A stretch of 64,000 nt of DNA from Mycobacterium colombiense (GCF_001953985.1 NZ_MBEI01000031.1:62001-126000); one strand, 5' to 3'; numbered from the stretch's first letter, positions 1 through 13,998 are shown. Translations and numbers: made by a program. The notes: generated from the letters alone by a model not told the origin.

Positions 1-1
1 G

Positions 2-3000
2 CATGTCGACGAACCCAGCCCGCACGTCGACTGGTCGACCGGTTCGGTGTCGCTGCTGACCGAGGCGCGGGCCTGGAAGCCTAAGCCCGGCAACCGCCCG
101 CGCCGGGCGGGTGTGTCGTCGTTCGGCATCAGCGGCACCAACGCGCACGTCATCGTCGAGGCGGTGCCGGCCGAGTCGCCGCGCGTCGTGGACGGCCCCA
201 AGGCGCCGGTGGTGCCGTGGCCGGTCTCGGCGAAATCGCTGTCGGCGTTGAACTCTCAGGCCGCGCGGCTGGCGGGCCACCTGCGCGCCCACCCGGATCT
301 GGACATCGCCGACGTGGGGTGGTCGCTGGCGGGCCGGTCGGCCTTCGAGCAGCGGGCCGTCATCGTCGGCAGCGACCGCGACCGGCTGCTGGCGGGGCTG
401 GACGAGCTTGCCGGCGACGACCTGGGCGGCTCGATCATTCGTGGCGCGGCGACCGCCGGCAAGACGGTCTTCGTGTTCCCGGGCCAGGGCTCCCAGGTAT
501 TGGGCATGGGAATGGGATTGCACGCCGGCTATCCGATCTTCGCCGAGGCGTTCAACACGGTCGTGGCCGAACTGGATCAGCACCTGCTTCGCCCGCTGCG
601 CGAGGTGATGTGGGGGCACGACGAAAACCTGTTGAACAGCACCGAGTTCGCGCAACCCGCACTGTTCGCAGTGGAAGTCGCGTTGTTCCGGCTGCTCGAA
701 TCCTGGGGTGTGCGGCCCGACTTCGTGATGGGCCACTCGATCGGGGAGCTCGCCGCCGCGCACGTCGCCGGTGTGCTGTCCCTGGAGAACGCCGCGGTGC
801 TGGTGGCGGCGCGGGGCCGATTCATGCAGGCGCTGCCGGAGGGTGGCGCGATGGTCGCGGTACAGGCCACCGAGGAAGAGGTGCGGGCACTGCTGGTGTC
901 CTCCGATCAGGCCGCCGTGGGGATCGCCGCGGTCAACGGGCCCACCTCGGTGGTGATTTCGGGCGCCGAAGACGCAGTGATGACGATGGCGGACCGACTC
1001 CGCGGCGACGGCCACCGCGTGCATCGGCTCTCCGTGTCACACGCCTTCCACTCGCCGTTGATGGACCCGATGATCGACGAATTCGGCACCGTCGCGGGCG
1101 GACTGACCGTCCGCAAGCCGACCATTCCGATCGTGTCCAACGTGACCGGACAGCTGGCCGGCGACGACTTCGCGTCGGTGGCGTACTGGAAGCGACACGT
1201 GCGCGAGGCGGTGCGATTCGCCGACAGCGTGCGTTTCGTGCAATCGGCCGGCGCGAACCGCTTCCTCGAAGTCGGGCCGGCCAGCGGCCTGACGGCATCG
1301 ATCGAAGAAACGCTGGCTTCCGATCCGACGGCAGCCTCGGTGACCACCATGTCCGGGCTGCGCAAGGACCGCCCGGAGCCGGTCGCCTTGGTCAACGCCG
1401 TCGCGCAGGGATACGTCGCCGGGATGGATGTGGACTGGCGCGGCGCCCTGGGCGACGCCAACCTCGTCGAGCTGCCCACGTATGCCTTTGACCGGCGGCG
1501 CTTTTGGCTTGCCGCCGATGGCGCCCCGGCCGATGCCGCGGGCCTGGGCCTGGCCGCCAGCGAGCATGCCCTGTTGGGCGCGGTGGTGGAACTGCCGGCC
1601 TCGGGCGGAGTGGTGCTGACCGGCCGGCTGTCGCCCGGCACGCAGGGTTGGTTGGCCGATCATGCTGTCGGCGGCGTGGTGCTGTTCCCCGGCGCGGGAT
1701 TCGTCGAGTTGGCCATCCGTGCCGGCGACGAGGTGGGCTGCGGAGTGGTTGACGAGCTGAATCTGGCGGCGCCGCTGGTGTTGCCGGCCGGTGGGTCGGT
1801 CGCCGTTCAGGTCGTTGTCGGCGGCCCGGACGATTCGGGCGCCCGTGCGGTGTCGGTGTTCTCGCGGGCCGAAGCGGGCTCGGGCTGGTCGCTGCATGCC
1901 GAAGGTGTGCTGCGGGCAGGGTCGGTGCAGCCGAGCGCGGACCTGTCGGCGTGGCCGCCGGTGGGGGCGGTCCCGGTGGATGTCGGCGACGGGTACGAGC
2001 AACTGGCCGAGCGTGGTTACGGGTACGGCCCCGCGTTCCGCGGCCTGACGTCGATGTGGCGCCGCGGCGACGAGGTCTTCGCCGAGGTGTCGCTGCCCAC
2101 CGATGCCGGGGTGTCGCCGGCCGGGTTCGGCGTCCACCCGGCGATGCTCGACGCGGCGTTGCACGCGGTCATGTTGGCCTCCGACAGCGACGAGCTGCCC
2201 GAAGGCTCGATGCTGGTCCCGTTCTCCTGGCAGCAGGTGTCGTTGCACGCCGCGGGGGCGGGCGCGGTGCGCGCACGGATCGTGCCGGTCAGCCCCTCAA
2301 CCGTGTCGATCGAATTGGCCGACGGGCTGGGGCTACCGGTGCTCTCGGTGGCGTCGATGGTGGCCCGCCCGGTCACGGACAAGCAGCTGCTGGCCGCGGT
2401 GTCGAATTCGGGACCGGACCGGCTCTTCGAGGTCATCTGGTCCGCGCAGCCGTCGGCGGCGGTGCAGCCGGTATCGCTCTCCGCCTGGGGCGCACCGGAA
2501 TTGGACGACGCCGAGGCCGAGCGGTCGGCGGTGCTGTTCGAATCGCAGCCGGTGTCCGGCGATGTGATCAGCGAGGTGTACGCGGCGACGCGAGCGATAC
2601 TGCCCGTACTGCAGTCGTGGTTGTCCCGCGACGGCGCCGGAACCCTGGTGGTCGCGACCCGGGGCGCGATGACGCTGCCGGGGGAGGACGTCACGGATCT
2701 GGCCGGAGCGGCGGTCTGGGGGTTGGTGCGGTCGGCGCAGACCGAGCACCCCGGCCGGATCGTGCTCGTCGACACGGACGCGCCCCTGGATTCCGGCGCG
2801 ATCGCCGCGGTTCTGGCGCTCAGCGAGCCGCAGGCGATCCTGCGCAAGGGGACGGTCTACACCGCGCGGGTGCTCGGCAGCCGCGCGGTCGGCGGTCTGT
2901 TGCAGCCGCCCGACGACGGACCGTGGCGACTCGGCATGAGCAGCTACGGCACCATCGAGAACCTACGGATAGAGCGCATTCCCGACGCCGACGCGCCGTT

Positions 3001-5218
3001 GGGGCCCGGACAGGTGCGGGTTGCGCTGTCGGCCATCGCGGCCAACTTCCGTGACGTCATGATCGCGTTGGGTCTCTATCCCGACCCGGAGGCGATCATG
3101 GGCATCGAGGCCTCCGGCGTGGTGATCGAAACCGCCTCGCCAGACGGGCGTTTCGCGGTCGGCGACCGTGTGATGGGGCTGTTCCCGGACGGCACCGGAA
3201 CCATTGCCAAGACCGACGAGCGCCTGCTCGTCAAGGTGCCGGCCGGATGGTCACCCACCGCCGCCGCGACGGCGTCGGTGGTATTCGCCACGGCGAACTA
3301 CGCCCTGGTGGACCTGGCCGGCGCCAAGCCCGGTCAGCGGGTGCTGGTCCACGCCGCGGCCGGTGGGGTCGGGATGGCCGCGGTCCAGCTGGCCCGTCAC
3401 ATCGGTCTGGAAGTGTTCGCGACCGCCAGCCGTGGCAAGTGGGACACGCTGCGGGACATGGGCTTTGACGACGATCACATCGCCGACTCGCGCAGCCTGG
3501 AATTCGAGGACAAGTTCCGGGCGGTCACCGGTGGGCGCGGGATGGATATCGTCCTCGACTCGCTGTCCGGTGATTTTGTCGATGCTTCCCTGCGCCTGAT
3601 GTCCCCCGGGGGAGTCTTCCTGGAGATGGGCAAGACCGACATCCGTGACCCCGAGGTCGTGGCCCGCGACCACGCGGGCGTCCGTTACCGCGCCTTCGAC
3701 CTGTTCGAAGCCGGACCGGATCGGATCGCGCAGATGCTCGACGAGCTGGCCGCCATGTTCGGCGAAGACGTGCTGCGGCCGTTGCCGGTCACCAGGTTCG
3801 ATGTGCGGCGCGCACCCGCCGCGCTGCGCTATCTGAGCCAGGCCCGCCACGTCGGCAAGGTCGTGATGACGATGCCCGACGCCTGGACGGCCGGCACGGT
3901 GTTGATCACCGGCGCCACCGGTATGGCCGGTTCGGCGGTCGCGCGTCACGTCGTAACCCGCCACGGCGCACGGAATCTCGTGTTGGTCAGCCGCCGCGGC
4001 CTGGATGCACCGGGTGCCGCGGAGCTGGTCGCCGAACTCAGCGCGGCCGGTGCGCACGTGGAGACGGTGGCCTGCGATGCCGCCGATCGCGAGGCGCTGG
4101 CCAAGGTGATCGCCGAAATCCCGATGCAGCATCCGCTGACCGGGGTGATCCATGCCGCCGGGGTCCTGCACGACGCGGTGGTCACCTCGCTGACGCCCGA
4201 CCGGATCGAATCCGTGTTGCGGTCCAAGGTGGACGCGGCGTGGAACCTGCACGAATTGACCCGCGAGCTGGATGTGTCGGCGTTCGTGATGTTCTCGTCG
4301 ATCGCCGGGCTCGCGGGTGCCTCGGGTCAGGCCAACTACGCCGCCGGCAACTCGTTCCTGGACGGGTTGGCCGCGCACCGGCGGGCGCACGGGCTGCCGG
4401 CGATCTCGCTGGGCTGGGGTCTGTGGGATCAGGCCAGCGCCATGACCGGCGGGTTGGGCGCCGCCGACCGTGCCCGGTTCGGCCGGGACGGAATCGTGGC
4501 CATGTCCTCGGACCAGGCGCTAGACCGGATGGACACCGCGCTGATCGTGGACGAGCCGTTCATGCTGCCCGCCCACATCGACCTCGCGGCGTTGCGCGTC
4601 AAGTTCGACGGGGGCACCCTGCCGCCGATGTTCGTCGATCTGATCAACGCGCCGACGCGTCGTCAGGTCGATGACTCGCTGGCCGCAGCCAAGTCGAAAT
4701 CCGCTCTGCTGCAACGCCTCGAAGGGCTGCCCGAGGACGAGCAACAGGCCATCCTGCTGGACTTGGTGCGCGCCAACATCGCCACCGTGCTCGGCAGCGC
4801 CAGCCCGGAGGCGATCCACCCGGACCGGGCGTTCCAGGAACTCGGCTTCGACTCGCTGACCGCCGTCGAGATGCGCAACCGGCTCAAAGCCGCGACCGGA
4901 CTGGCGCTTTCACCGACACTCATCTTCGACTACCCGAACTCCGCGGCGCTGGCCGGCTACATGTATCGAGAATTGGTCGGCTCGGCGGACCAGCCCGCGG
5001 CGGCGGCTGCACCGGGTGAAGCCGAGATTCAGCGGGTCGTGGGGTCGATTCCGGTCAAGCGCCTTCGCCAGGCCGGCGTGTTGGAGCTGCTGCTGGCCCT
5101 GGCCAACGAATCGTCCAGCGGAAGCGCGCCGTCCGAGGTGACCACCGAGAAGGACATCGCCGACATGGACCTCGACGATCTCGTCAACGCCGCATTGCTG
5201 GATGACGACGACGAATAG
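2..5218 (+). CDS. pks12: Modular type I polyketide synthase, C-terminal module (partial, 5' end outside window)
   Basis: The reading frame is open from the window edge, so this is the tail of a longer synthase. Domains in order: end of a ketosynthase (GTNAHVIVE near base 140), acyltransferase (GHSIGE near base 730), dehydratase (HxxxGxxxxP near 1660), enoylreductase ([13 protein letters not shown] near 3350), ketoreductase ([11 protein letters not shown] near 3910, with the catalytic-Tyr segment QANYAAGNS near 4330) and acyl carrier protein ([13 protein letters not shown] near 4840). The acyltransferase carries HAFH near base 1040, the motif usually linked to malonyl-CoA. The module is fully reducing, so it should build a saturated chain. 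The Rv2047c-like gene follows directly, the order seen after pks12 (mycoketide synthase) in M. tuberculosis. That synteny is the main basis for the symbol; another fully reducing mycobacterial PKS cannot be excluded from a partial gene. Confidence 0.85.
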   Translation, partial: HVDEPSPHVDWSTGSVSLLTEARAWKPKPGNRPRRAGVSSFGISGTNAHVIVEAVPAESPRVVDGPKAPVVPWPVSAKSLSALNSQAARLAGHLRAHPDLDIADVGWSLAGRSAFEQRAVIVGSDRDRLLAGLDELAGDDLGGSIIRGAATAGKTVFVFPGQGSQVLGMGMGLHAGYPIFAEAFNTVVAELDQHLLRPLREVMWGHDENLLNSTEFAQPALFAVEVALFRLLESWGVRPDFVMGHSIGELAAAHVAGVLSLENAAVLVAARGRFMQALPEGGAMVAVQATEEEVRALLVSSDQAAVGIAAVNGPTSVVISGAEDAVMTMADRLRGDGHRVHRLSVSHAFHSPLMDPMIDEFGTVAGGLTVRKPTIPIVSNVTGQLAGDDFASVAYWKRHVREAVRFADSVRFVQSAGANRFLEVGPASGLTASIEETLASDPTAASVTTMSGLRKDRPEPVALVNAVAQGYVAGMDVDWRGALGDANLVELPTYAFDRRRFWLAADGAPADAAGLGLAASEHALLGAVVELPASGGVVLTGRLSPGTQGWLADHAVGGVVLFPGAGFVELAIRAGDEVGCGVVDELNLAAPLVLPAGGSVAVQVVVGGPDDSGARAVSVFSRAEAGSGWSLHAEGVLRAGSVQPSADLSAWPPVGAVPVDVGDGYEQLAERGYGYGPAFRGLTSMWRRGDEVFAEVSLPTDAGVSPAGFGVHPAMLDAALHAVMLASDSDELPEGSMLVPFSWQQVSLHAAGAGAVRARIVPVSPSTVSIELADGLGLPVLSVASMVARPVTDKQLLAAVSNSGPDRLFEVIWSAQPSAAVQPVSLSAWGAPELDDAEAERSAVLFESQPVSGDVISEVYAATRAILPVLQSWLSRDGAGTLVVATRGAMTLPGEDVTDLAGAAVWGLVRSAQTEHPGRIVLVDTDAPLDSGAIAAVLALSEPQAILRKGTVYTARVLGSRAVGGLLQPPDDGPWRLGMSSYGTIENLRIERIPDADAPLGPGQVRVALSAIAANFRDVMIALGLYPDPEAIMGIEASGVVIETASPDGRFAVGDRVMGLFPDGTGTIAKTDERLLVKVPAGWSPTAAATASVVFATANYALVDLAGAKPGQRVLVHAAAGGVGMAAVQLARHIGLEVFATASRGKWDTLRDMGFDDDHIADSRSLEFEDKFRAVTGGRGMDIVLDSLSGDFVDASLRLMSPGGVFLEMGKTDIRDPEVVARDHAGVRYRAFDLFEAGPDRIAQMLDELAAMFGEDVLRPLPVTRFDVRRAPAALRYLSQARHVGKVVMTMPDAWTAGTVLITGATGMAGSAVARHVVTRHGARNLVLVSRRGLDAPGAAELVAELSAAGAHVETVACDAADREALAKVIAEIPMQHPLTGVIHAAGVLHDAVVTSLTPDRIESVLRSKVDAAWNLHELTRELDVSAFVMFSSIAGLAGASGQANYAAGNSFLDGLAAHRRAHGLPAISLGWGLWDQASAMTGGLGAADRARFGRDGIVAMSSDQALDRMDTALIVDEPFMLPAHIDLAALRVKFDGGTLPPMFVDLINAPTRRQVDDSLAAAKSKSALLQRLEGLPEDEQQAILLDLVRANIATVLGSASPEAIHPDRAFQELGFDSLTAVEMRNRLKAATGLALSPTLIFDYPNSAALAGYMYRELVGSADQPAAAAAPGEAEIQRVVGSIPVKRLRQAGVLELLLALANESSSGSAPSEVTTEKDIADMDLDDLVNAALLDDDDE

Positions 5219-5237
5219 CCATGAGTGAGGGCTCTTT

Positions 5238-7835
5238 GTGAGAATCGCGGTCACCGGGGCCAGCGGCGTGCTCGGCCGCGGCCTCGCCACCCGGCTGCTC
5301 AGCCAGGGTCACGACGTCGCGGGCATCGCCCGCCATCGGCCCGACAGCTGGCCGAACGCGGCCGATTTCGTCGTCGCCGACATCCGTGACGCCACCGCCG
5401 TCAAGCGCGCCCTGGCCGGCGCGGACGTCGTCGCGCATTGCGCATGGGCGCACGGTTCGGGGCACGACGATCAGGTCAACATCGGCGGCACCCGCAACGT
5501 GCTCGACGCGATGGCCGAATACCATTCCAGGCGGATCGTTTTCGCGTCGTCGGCCCATGTCTACGGCGAGGGAGAAGCGCCGAAGACCGAACGCGACGCC
5601 ACGGCTCCGGTGAGCGCCGAAGGTCGGCTCCAGGCCGAAGTGGAACAGCTGCTCGCGGAATCGGACGCGGAATGGGTCGCGATCCGCTCCGCGCTGATCC
5701 TGGGGCGCAGCGTCGACAACTGGGTGCGCCGCCTGCTGGCATTACCGGCGTTCCGCGACCGGTCGGGCGATCGCGGCCTGCAGGTCGTCCACCTCGACGA
5801 CGCGCTTCGGCTATTCAATCGCGCACTCGTGGAGGCCGACATCACCGGCGGCCCGGTGAATCTCGCCGGTTCGGGCGAGGTGACCTTCCGGCAGCTCGCC
5901 GCCGCGCTGCGCCGCCCCGTAGTGCGCGTGGGCTTTGATCCGGCGGAGCTGCGGCTGGTGCAGGGCGCCCCGCTGATGGACACCGCGCGGCTGGAACAGG
6001 AGTGGGGCTTCCGGCCGGCCTGGGAATCCGGCGATTGCGTCCAGGATTTCGCGCAGGCGGTGCGCGGCCGGGTCACCGTGGGCAAGCGCACGCTATCGCT
6101 GCCGTGGCGGCTGGCCAACATTCAGGATCTGCCGTCGGTCGACGCGCCGAGCGACGATGGCGTCAAGCCCAATTGGGCTGGCGCAGAAGGGGATAACGGG
6201 GAATTCGATACGCCGATCGACCCACGCTTTCCCACCTTCCTGGCCACGAACTTGTCCGAAGCGCTGCCCGGCCCTTTTTCGCCGGCGTCGGCGTCGGCGA
6301 CGGTGCGGGGACTGCGGGCCAGCGCCGTGTGCGTCGCCGAGCGGTTGCGGCCCGGGGGGACGATCCAGCGCGAAATCGCCATGCGCATGGTCGCGGTGTT
6401 CGCCCACCGGCTGTATGGCGCGATCACGACCGCGCACTTCATGGCTGAGACGGTGCCGTTCGTGAAGCCAACGACGGTGGTGAGCAACAGCGGGTTCTTC
6501 GGCCCGAGCATGGCCGCCCTGCCGATCTTCGCCGAGGAGCATCCGCACTCCCACACCGGCCGAATCCGCAAGCAACTGCGGACCGTCCGCAACATCGGGG
6601 TATTCGGCGTCAACCTGATCGGGCTGTCCGCCGGCGCGCCCCTGGACACCCGCGACTTCGTTGCCGACGTCGATCGCCTGGAGCGCCTGACCGACGGCGA
6701 CCTCGCCGGGCTCGACGATCGTCGACTGCTGAGCCTGATCTCGCTGGCGCGTGACCAGGTGGTGCACGGCTGGGTGCTGGCGGCGGGTTCGTTCCTGCTG
6801 TGCGCGGCGTTCAACGTGCTGCTGCGCGGGTTGTGCGGGCGAGACGTCGCCGCACCCGGTGGGCCGGAATTGGTCAGCGCGCGTTCGGTCGAGGCGATGC
6901 AGCGGTTGGTGGTCGCCGCGCAACGCGATCCGAAAGTCAGTGCGCTGCTGGCCGAGCCGGGGGACCGGCTGGACAAGCTCGCCGTCGAGGCACCGGAATT
7001 TCACGCCGCACTGCTGGACGAGCTGGCGCTGATCGGGCACCGTGGTCCGGCCGAGCTCGAGATGCTGTCGACCAGCTACGCCGACGACCCCGAGCTGCTC
7101 GTGCGGATGGTGACCAGAGCGATGAGTGCGCCACCCGCGTCGCAGCCGCAGAACCCCTGGATTCCATTGCACGCCAAGCCGGTTGCCGTACTTGCCACCC
7201 AGCAACTGCGCGACCGTGAGGTCCGCCGCGACAAGGTGGTGCGGGCCAACTGGGTGCTGCGCACGCTGCTGCGCGAGTATGGGCGCAGGTCGGTCGATGC
7301 CGGAATCTTCGACGCCGCCGATGACGTGTTCTACCTGCTTGTCGACGAATTGGATGCGCTCCCTGCGGATGTGGGCGCGCTGGTGGCCCGGCGCCGCGCC
7401 GAACAACGCCGCCTTGCCGCGGTGGCGCCGCCGACGGTCTTCAGCGGAAGTTGGCAGCCCACCGCCACCTCGTCGCCCGCGCTGGCCAGCGGGGGCACCA
7501 TGCGCGGTGTCGGAGTGTGCGGGGGCCGGGTGCGAGGGCGGGTGCGCATCGTGCGGCCGGAAACCATCGACGACCTGCAACCCGGCGAGATCCTGGTCGC
7601 GGAGGTGACCGACGTCGGGTACACCGCGGCCTTCTGCTACGCCGCGGCCGTCGTCACCGAACTCGGCGGCCCGATGTCGCACGCCGCGGTGGTGGCCCGC
7701 GAATTCGGCTTCCCCTGTGTGGTGGACGTCCAGGGGGCTACCAGGGCCCTGCCGTCGGGTGCCCTCGTCGAGGTCGATGGCACGACTGGCGAGATTCACG
7801 TGCTGGAGCTCGCCGCGGACGACGCGCTGAGCTAG
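5238..7835 (+). CDS. Rv2047c-like protein: NAD-dependent epimerase domain joined to PEP-utilising mobile domain
   Basis: An 865-residue protein starting at GTG 19 bases after the PKS stop, with GAGGG upstream. Residues 1 to about 290 form an extended SDR/epimerase Rossmann domain (TGASGVLGRGLA at the N-terminus). The central part is poorly characterised and ends in a segment (DDVFYLLVDEL) reminiscent of the linker in PEP-synthase and rifampicin-phosphotransferase-like proteins. The C-terminal 90 residues are a PEP-utilising mobile (swivelling phosphohistidine) domain, with ELGGPMSHAAVVARE placing the presumptive phospho-His at residue 815. No ATP-grasp domain is visible, although that domain normally charges such a histidine. 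M. tuberculosis has a protein of about this length and build directly downstream of pks12. A role with the PKS product is suggested only by position. Confidence 0.85.
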   Translation: MRIAVTGASGVLGRGLATRLLSQGHDVAGIARHRPDSWPNAADFVVADIRDATAVKRALAGADVVAHCAWAHGSGHDDQVNIGGTRNVLDAMAEYHSRRIVFASSAHVYGEGEAPKTERDATAPVSAEGRLQAEVEQLLAESDAEWVAIRSALILGRSVDNWVRRLLALPAFRDRSGDRGLQVVHLDDALRLFNRALVEADITGGPVNLAGSGEVTFRQLAAALRRPVVRVGFDPAELRLVQGAPLMDTARLEQEWGFRPAWESGDCVQDFAQAVRGRVTVGKRTLSLPWRLANIQDLPSVDAPSDDGVKPNWAGAEGDNGEFDTPIDPRFPTFLATNLSEALPGPFSPASASATVRGLRASAVCVAERLRPGGTIQREIAMRMVAVFAHRLYGAITTAHFMAETVPFVKPTTVVSNSGFFGPSMAALPIFAEEHPHSHTGRIRKQLRTVRNIGVFGVNLIGLSAGAPLDTRDFVADVDRLERLTDGDLAGLDDRRLLSLISLARDQVVHGWVLAAGSFLLCAAFNVLLRGLCGRDVAAPGGPELVSARSVEAMQRLVVAAQRDPKVSALLAEPGDRLDKLAVEAPEFHAALLDELALIGHRGPAELEMLSTSYADDPELLVRMVTRAMSAPPASQPQNPWIPLHAKPVAVLATQQLRDREVRRDKVVRANWVLRTLLREYGRRSVDAGIFDAADDVFYLLVDELDALPADVGALVARRRAEQRRLAAVAPPTVFSGSWQPTATSSPALASGGTMRGVGVCGGRVRGRVRIVRPETIDDLQPGEILVAEVTDVGYTAAFCYAAAVVTELGGPMSHAAVVAREFGFPCVVDVQGATRALPSGALVEVDGTTGEIHVLELAADDALS

Positions 7836-9058
7836 TCGAATTCCATCTCAAGCTCGACCGGTCCGCTCAACCCCAGCATCGGTTTCCACCGTGCCGTCGC
7901 CACGCGGCGCGGGTTGGTCATCCGCCGGGCAAGGACTTTGAGCGCTCCGGCAAGCTCCGTTCGGGCGAGGTTGGCGCCGAGGCAATAGTGCGCGCCGCCG
8001 CCGAACGTCAGAATGGGCGGCGGATCCTCGCGGGTGATGTCGAACCGGTCCGGATGTGGATAGACCTCTGGATCGCAGTTCGCGGCAAAGGTATTCACCG
8101 AAATGAAGGTGCCGGCCGGAAAGGTGTACCCGGCGAACGTGACATCGTCGAGGACGGTGCGCAGGGTGGTGCAGACCGCGGGCGAATGGCGCATGCATTC
8201 CTCGACGGCTCGCATCGCGAGGTCGGGATTGTCGCGGAGCATCGCCAGCTGATCGGGATGGTCACACAGCGCGTGCATGCACGCGGCCAGCTGATTGCGG
8301 GTGGTGTCGGTGCCGGCGCTGAGGATGCTGAACGCCAGCATGCGCATCTCCGCGTTGCTCAGCCGGTCGCCGTCGTCCTGGGCGCGGATCAGCTCGGAGA
8401 TCAAGTCGTCGGACAGCCGGCTCCGCCGTTCGGCGATCATGTCGTCGATGTAGGCGTCGAACTCATCCCACGCCCGCATCACGATGTGCTGCTCATTCGC
8501 CAGGTCGGAGTCGAACCTCACGATCTTGAAAATGTCCTCCGCCCATAGGGAAAACTGCTCCCAGTCCTGGGGAGGCGCGCCCAACAGCGCGCAGATGATC
8601 GGGATCGGGTACGGCCGGGCGATGTCGGTGACGAAATCGCATCGGCCGGCATCGGCGACCCGGTCGATCAGCTCGTTGATCACCGTGTCGATGGTGTCCT
8701 CCATGCGCGCGGACGCCCGCGGCGTGAAAGCCTTGGACACCAGGCCGCGCAGCCGCCGATGTTCCTCGCCCTCCATGCCCAGGATGGTTCCGAGGACCCG
8801 GTCATAGAGCGGGCCGGACGTTATCCCGCGCGCCGTCATGTGCATGCCGGGCGGGAAAACGAACCGGGGGTCGCGAAGTATCCCGCGGGCGAGTTCGTAG
8901 CCGAGCACCTCGGGCCCCAGCGGTCCGATGGCTATCGGCGACCGCGTGCGCACCTCGTGGATGCGCGGCGCGACCTCGTGCACGGTGTCGGTGATGTCGT
9001 AGTGCAGCGCCGGCAGGCCCGCGTCGAAGACGCCGGGTGTTGCGGTGTCGACGGTCAT
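7832..9058 (-). CDS. Cytochrome P450 (first of three in window)
   Basis: A 408-residue soluble bacterial P450. The heme-binding loop FGGGAHYCLG puts the thiolate Cys at residue 359, the I-helix oxygen-activation motif is AGTDTT, and ECMR gives the ExxR motif. It should hydroxylate a small hydrophobic substrate using an external ferredoxin and reductase; neither is encoded nearby. The start is ATG 9058, preceded by GAAGGAGA. It is the last gene of the long minus-strand operon, 20 bases after the upstream SDR. Its stop codon overlaps the stop of the Rv2047c-like gene on the other strand. The CYP family number cannot be assigned from inspection. Confidence 0.93.
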   Translation of the reverse strand: MTVDTATPGVFDAGLPALHYDITDTVHEVAPRIHEVRTRSPIAIGPLGPEVLGYELARGILRDPRFVFPPGMHMTARGITSGPLYDRVLGTILGMEGEEHRRLRGLVSKAFTPRASARMEDTIDTVINELIDRVADAGRCDFVTDIARPYPIPIICALLGAPPQDWEQFSLWAEDIFKIVRFDSDLANEQHIVMRAWDEFDAYIDDMIAERRSRLSDDLISELIRAQDDGDRLSNAEMRMLAFSILSAGTDTTRNQLAACMHALCDHPDQLAMLRDNPDLAMRAVEECMRHSPAVCTTLRTVLDDVTFAGYTFPAGTFISVNTFAANCDPEVYPHPDRFDITREDPPPILTFGGGAHYCLGANLARTELAGALKVLARRMTNPRRVATARWKPMLGLSGPVELEMEFD

Positions 9059-9078
9059 CGTGTCTCCTTCGGCCGGAA

Positions 9079-11644
<2,566 letters not shown>

Positions 11645-11652
11645 CGGAGTTC

Positions 11653-12744
11653 CTATCGAGAATCGGCGCGCAGCACTCCGCGCGGAAGTAGCAGTGGCAG
11701 GTCGTTGTAGGTGACGATGCCGGGGGGCGCGGCGACGACGGCGGGTATCGCGGTGATCGCCGGCATCGCGGTGATGGTGAGACCCAGCATGATGTAGTCG
11801 TCCAGCGTCTGGCCCGCAAAGTCCGGCGGCGGAAGGAAACTCAGTGTGGTCTTGATCGTCGGCTGGCCCTGCACCTCGATCGTGTAGCCCATGTCCAGCG
11901 GCCAATCCGGATCCAGTGATTGACCCTTGCGCCATCGCCCGCGGATCTCGATGATCTCGCGATCCGCGACAATCCCTTTCCAGCGGACGTCCACGCCGGC
12001 GACGCATCCCTTTTTGATCGTCCAGTCGCCGGGAAGGTCCAGATCCTCGGTGGTTTGGGCGTAGTCGACTTCGCACCGCACGTCGTCGAGCTCGGCGCCC
12101 AACGCCTCGGCGATCAGGAATACGCCGTCGCGGAAGATGCCGGAGCCCTTCTCGGTGATGGCCGGGAGATCCGGCAGATCGATGGGATAGCCGAAGCCCA
12201 TGGGTATCTCGGTGGCGGGCGAATTGTAGATAGTGGTGTCAACCGATTCCAGCATCGAGACCTTGTCCACCCGGTCGGATAGCCCCGCCGACACGATGGC
12301 GAAGAGCTGGATAAAACCGGGGTTGATGCCGCTGCCGAAGATGGTCGATCCGCCGTCTTGGCAGGCCTGCGCGATGCGTTCCCGTCCGGCGCCGAGGAAG
12401 TGGCCGGTGATGAAGCCGGCGGTGCCCACCACGTTGATGCCCGCGCCGAGGATGCGGACCAGCTCGTCGACGTCGGCGAACATCGGGTTGTAGACCACAC
12501 AGTCCGGCTTGAGCGCGAGCAGCTCCTCAATATCGTTGCTGGCCTTCACATTCAGTGGTTCGATGCCGCACAGCTCGCCGACGTCGCGCCCGGCCTTCTC
12601 CGGCGACCAGGCATAGCACCCGACCAGTTCCAGCGTCGGGTTGGCGACCATCGCTTTGACCGAGCTCTTGCCCACGTTGCCGGTCGTCCACTGGACGACC
12701 CGGTAGGTCAACGGGTCCGCCCCGTCATGGGTGCGACGCCGCAT
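11653..12744 (-). CDS. DapB-like NAD(P)-dependent reductase (paralogue 1 of 3)
   Basis: A 363-residue protein with an N-terminal Rossmann fold ([16 protein letters not shown]) like dihydrodipicolinate reductase and 2,4-diaminopentanoate/amine dehydrogenases. It contains GINPGFIQ and a C-terminal region ending in the hallmark pattern [20 protein letters not shown], which the two paralogues at 17616 and 20383 share in variant form. The start is ATG 12744, overlapping the upstream membrane-protein gene by 20 bases; no better start lies downstream. Mycobacteria hold many such proteins and few have known substrates. It is probably a reductase or dehydrogenase for an imine, keto or enoyl intermediate of this pathway. 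Confidence 0.8.
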   Translation of the reverse strand: MRRRTHDGADPLTYRVVQWTTGNVGKSSVKAMVANPTLELVGCYAWSPEKAGRDVGELCGIEPLNVKASNDIEELLALKPDCVVYNPMFADVDELVRILGAGINVVGTAGFITGHFLGAGRERIAQACQDGGSTIFGSGINPGFIQLFAIVSAGLSDRVDKVSMLESVDTTIYNSPATEIPMGFGYPIDLPDLPAITEKGSGIFRDGVFLIAEALGAELDDVRCEVDYAQTTEDLDLPGDWTIKKGCVAGVDVRWKGIVADREIIEIRGRWRKGQSLDPDWPLDMGYTIEVQGQPTIKTTLSFLPPPDFAGQTLDDYIMLGLTITAMPAITAIPAVVAAPPGIVTYNDLPLLLPRGVLRADSR

Positions 12745-13165
12745 GCTGTTGGGCCGCTTGGCGGGCCAGCCTGTCGTTGTGGATCTTGACGAGTTCGCGG
12801 AATCCCAGCCGGTGATACTTCGGTATCGGCTGGATGCCCCACACGTCCTGCGCGGTGGCCTTGCCCTCGGCGCCCTCGGGCGGGCCGAACGGTGGGTAGG
12901 GGTACTTGCACTCCAGCGTGTCGTTGGAGTACCGGATCTTGAGCAGTTCACTGCAGATCTGGGTGAGGCTCAGGGTTGGGTAGCCGTAGTAGACGGCCAT
13001 GAACGGCAACGTGAAGGCGCCCTCGATCACCAGGGCCACCAGGCAGACCAACACGGCCCGCTTGATCCATTTGTGCATCCGCGCGTAGTACGGCGTCGTC
13101 CCCGGCTCGAGCTCGGTGCTCGGGTCTTTGTCTTCGGTGGACGCCGGTACGGAAGGGCTTGTCAT
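12725..13165 (-). CDS. 146-residue single-pass membrane protein, family not recognised
   Basis: A basic N-terminal segment (HKWIKRAV) leads into one hydrophobic helix of about 22 residues ([24 protein letters not shown]). An extra-membrane domain of about 80 residues follows, with two cysteines ([19 protein letters not shown]) and a Pro/Tyr-rich segment. ATG 13165 has AAGGAG eight bases upstream. It sits 12 bases after the five-helix membrane protein and just before the DapB-like gene. By position it looks like a subunit or assembly factor of the membrane complex encoded upstream. I recognise no family. Confidence 0.75.
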   Translation of the reverse strand: MTSPSVPASTEDKDPSTELEPGTTPYYARMHKWIKRAVLVCLVALVIEGAFTLPFMAVYYGYPTLSLTQICSELLKIRYSNDTLECKYPYPPFGPPEGAEGKATAQDVWGIQPIPKYHRLGFRELVKIHNDRLARQAAQQHAASHP

Positions 13166-13177
13166 GGCTACTCCTTG

Positions 13178-13873
13178 CTAGTCGGAGAAGATTTCGCGAT
13201 TGACGGTGTGCAGATAGGGGATCGCGAGGAACGGGGTGATGTAGAAGATGTCGTAGAGCCACCAGCCGATGACCGGGAAGACGACGCCGGCGTACCGCAC
13301 GTCGGCGAACATGGTCATGTTGAAGACGTAGGCCGACCAGATCACCACGCCCATCCAGCACGTGATGACCATCCATTGATGACCCCACCGCTTCATCTGC
13401 AGAAAGCCGATCGCCGCGGCCACCCGCATGGAGAACACCGTGAGGATCAGGCCGGCCACGTAGGCTTTCTCGCCCGGCCCGGCGGCGCCGCCGACCCAAA
13501 GTTCGTTGTAGTGCCAGAAATAACCGGCGTCGAACATGTTGCCCCAACCGACCATCAGCACGCGGTTGATCAGCGTGTGGTTGGCCACCAGGTCCAGGGC
13601 CCAGCCCAGGCTGTTGAGCATTCCGTCGATCAGCACCAGATAGCCGATCAGGGTGACGATCATGGGCCGGACCGACAGTCCGGCGCGCAGGGCCTGGCGC
13701 TGCAGCCACACCCCGCGCATGAAGATGGGGAAGCCGATCAGGCCCGGCGCCCACATGCCCATCAGGCCGGCGCCGACGATCATCCACTTATCGGCGCGGC
13801 GCTGAGCCTGGCGGGATTCGTCGTGGTGATCCTCGAGGCCGACCGAACTCGTTTGCGCGGCAGAGAGAGTCAT
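13178..13873 (-). CDS. Five-helix membrane protein A, candidate metalloenzyme subunit
   Basis: A 231-residue protein with about five predicted transmembrane segments. It is about 85% identical by eye over residues 67-231 to the protein at 16531-17277. Residues shared by both copies and lying in or next to membrane segments are D83, D94, H99, D115, H121, E124, H165, D191, D208 and H222. This His/Asp/Glu set could bind a metal pair (inference). Conserved blocks include MFDAGYFWHYNELWVGG and RWGHQWMVITCWMG. I do not recognise the family; it does not match particulate methane/ammonia monooxygenase subunit C as I remember it. The start codon overlaps the stop of the 42-residue gene (ATGA). Confidence 0.85.
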   Translation of the reverse strand: MTLSAAQTSSVGLEDHHDESRQAQRRADKWMIVGAGLMGMWAPGLIGFPIFMRGVWLQRQALRAGLSVRPMIVTLIGYLVLIDGMLNSLGWALDLVANHTLINRVLMVGWGNMFDAGYFWHYNELWVGGAAGPGEKAYVAGLILTVFSMRVAAAIGFLQMKRWGHQWMVITCWMGVVIWSAYVFNMTMFADVRYAGVVFPVIGWWLYDIFYITPFLAIPYLHTVNREIFSD

Positions 13874-13998
13874 AGATCCCACCACCCACGCGCAAACGAC
13901 ATGTAGAGCTGGATGCCGAACATCGCCAGTAGGTAGCCGTAGATGAATATCTGGAAGATGATGAGCGCCCTCTTGCGCTTCTCCTCTTGTCGGTCCAT
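13870..13998 (-). CDS. 42-residue membrane microprotein
   Basis: A small ORF, MDRQEEKRKR followed by a hydrophobic stretch (ALIIFQIFIYGYLLAMFGIQ) and a short Trp-rich tail (ARGWWDL). The charged head and single helix are typical of small subunits of membrane complexes. A ribosome site (AAAGGAG, about nine bases upstream) precedes ATG 13998, and its stop overlaps the ATG of membrane protein A. That coupling argues that it is genuinely translated. Conceptual parallels are the tiny subunits of respiratory oxidases, but no homology is claimed. Confidence 0.7.
   Translation of the reverse strand: MDRQEEKRKRALIIFQIFIYGYLLAMFGIQLYMSFARGWWDL

Noticed and set aside
6093..7799. Minus-strand open frame (568 codons) opposite the Rv2047c-like gene
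   Set aside because: Same GC-driven antisense effect; the plus-strand product has clear domains and the minus-strand one has none.
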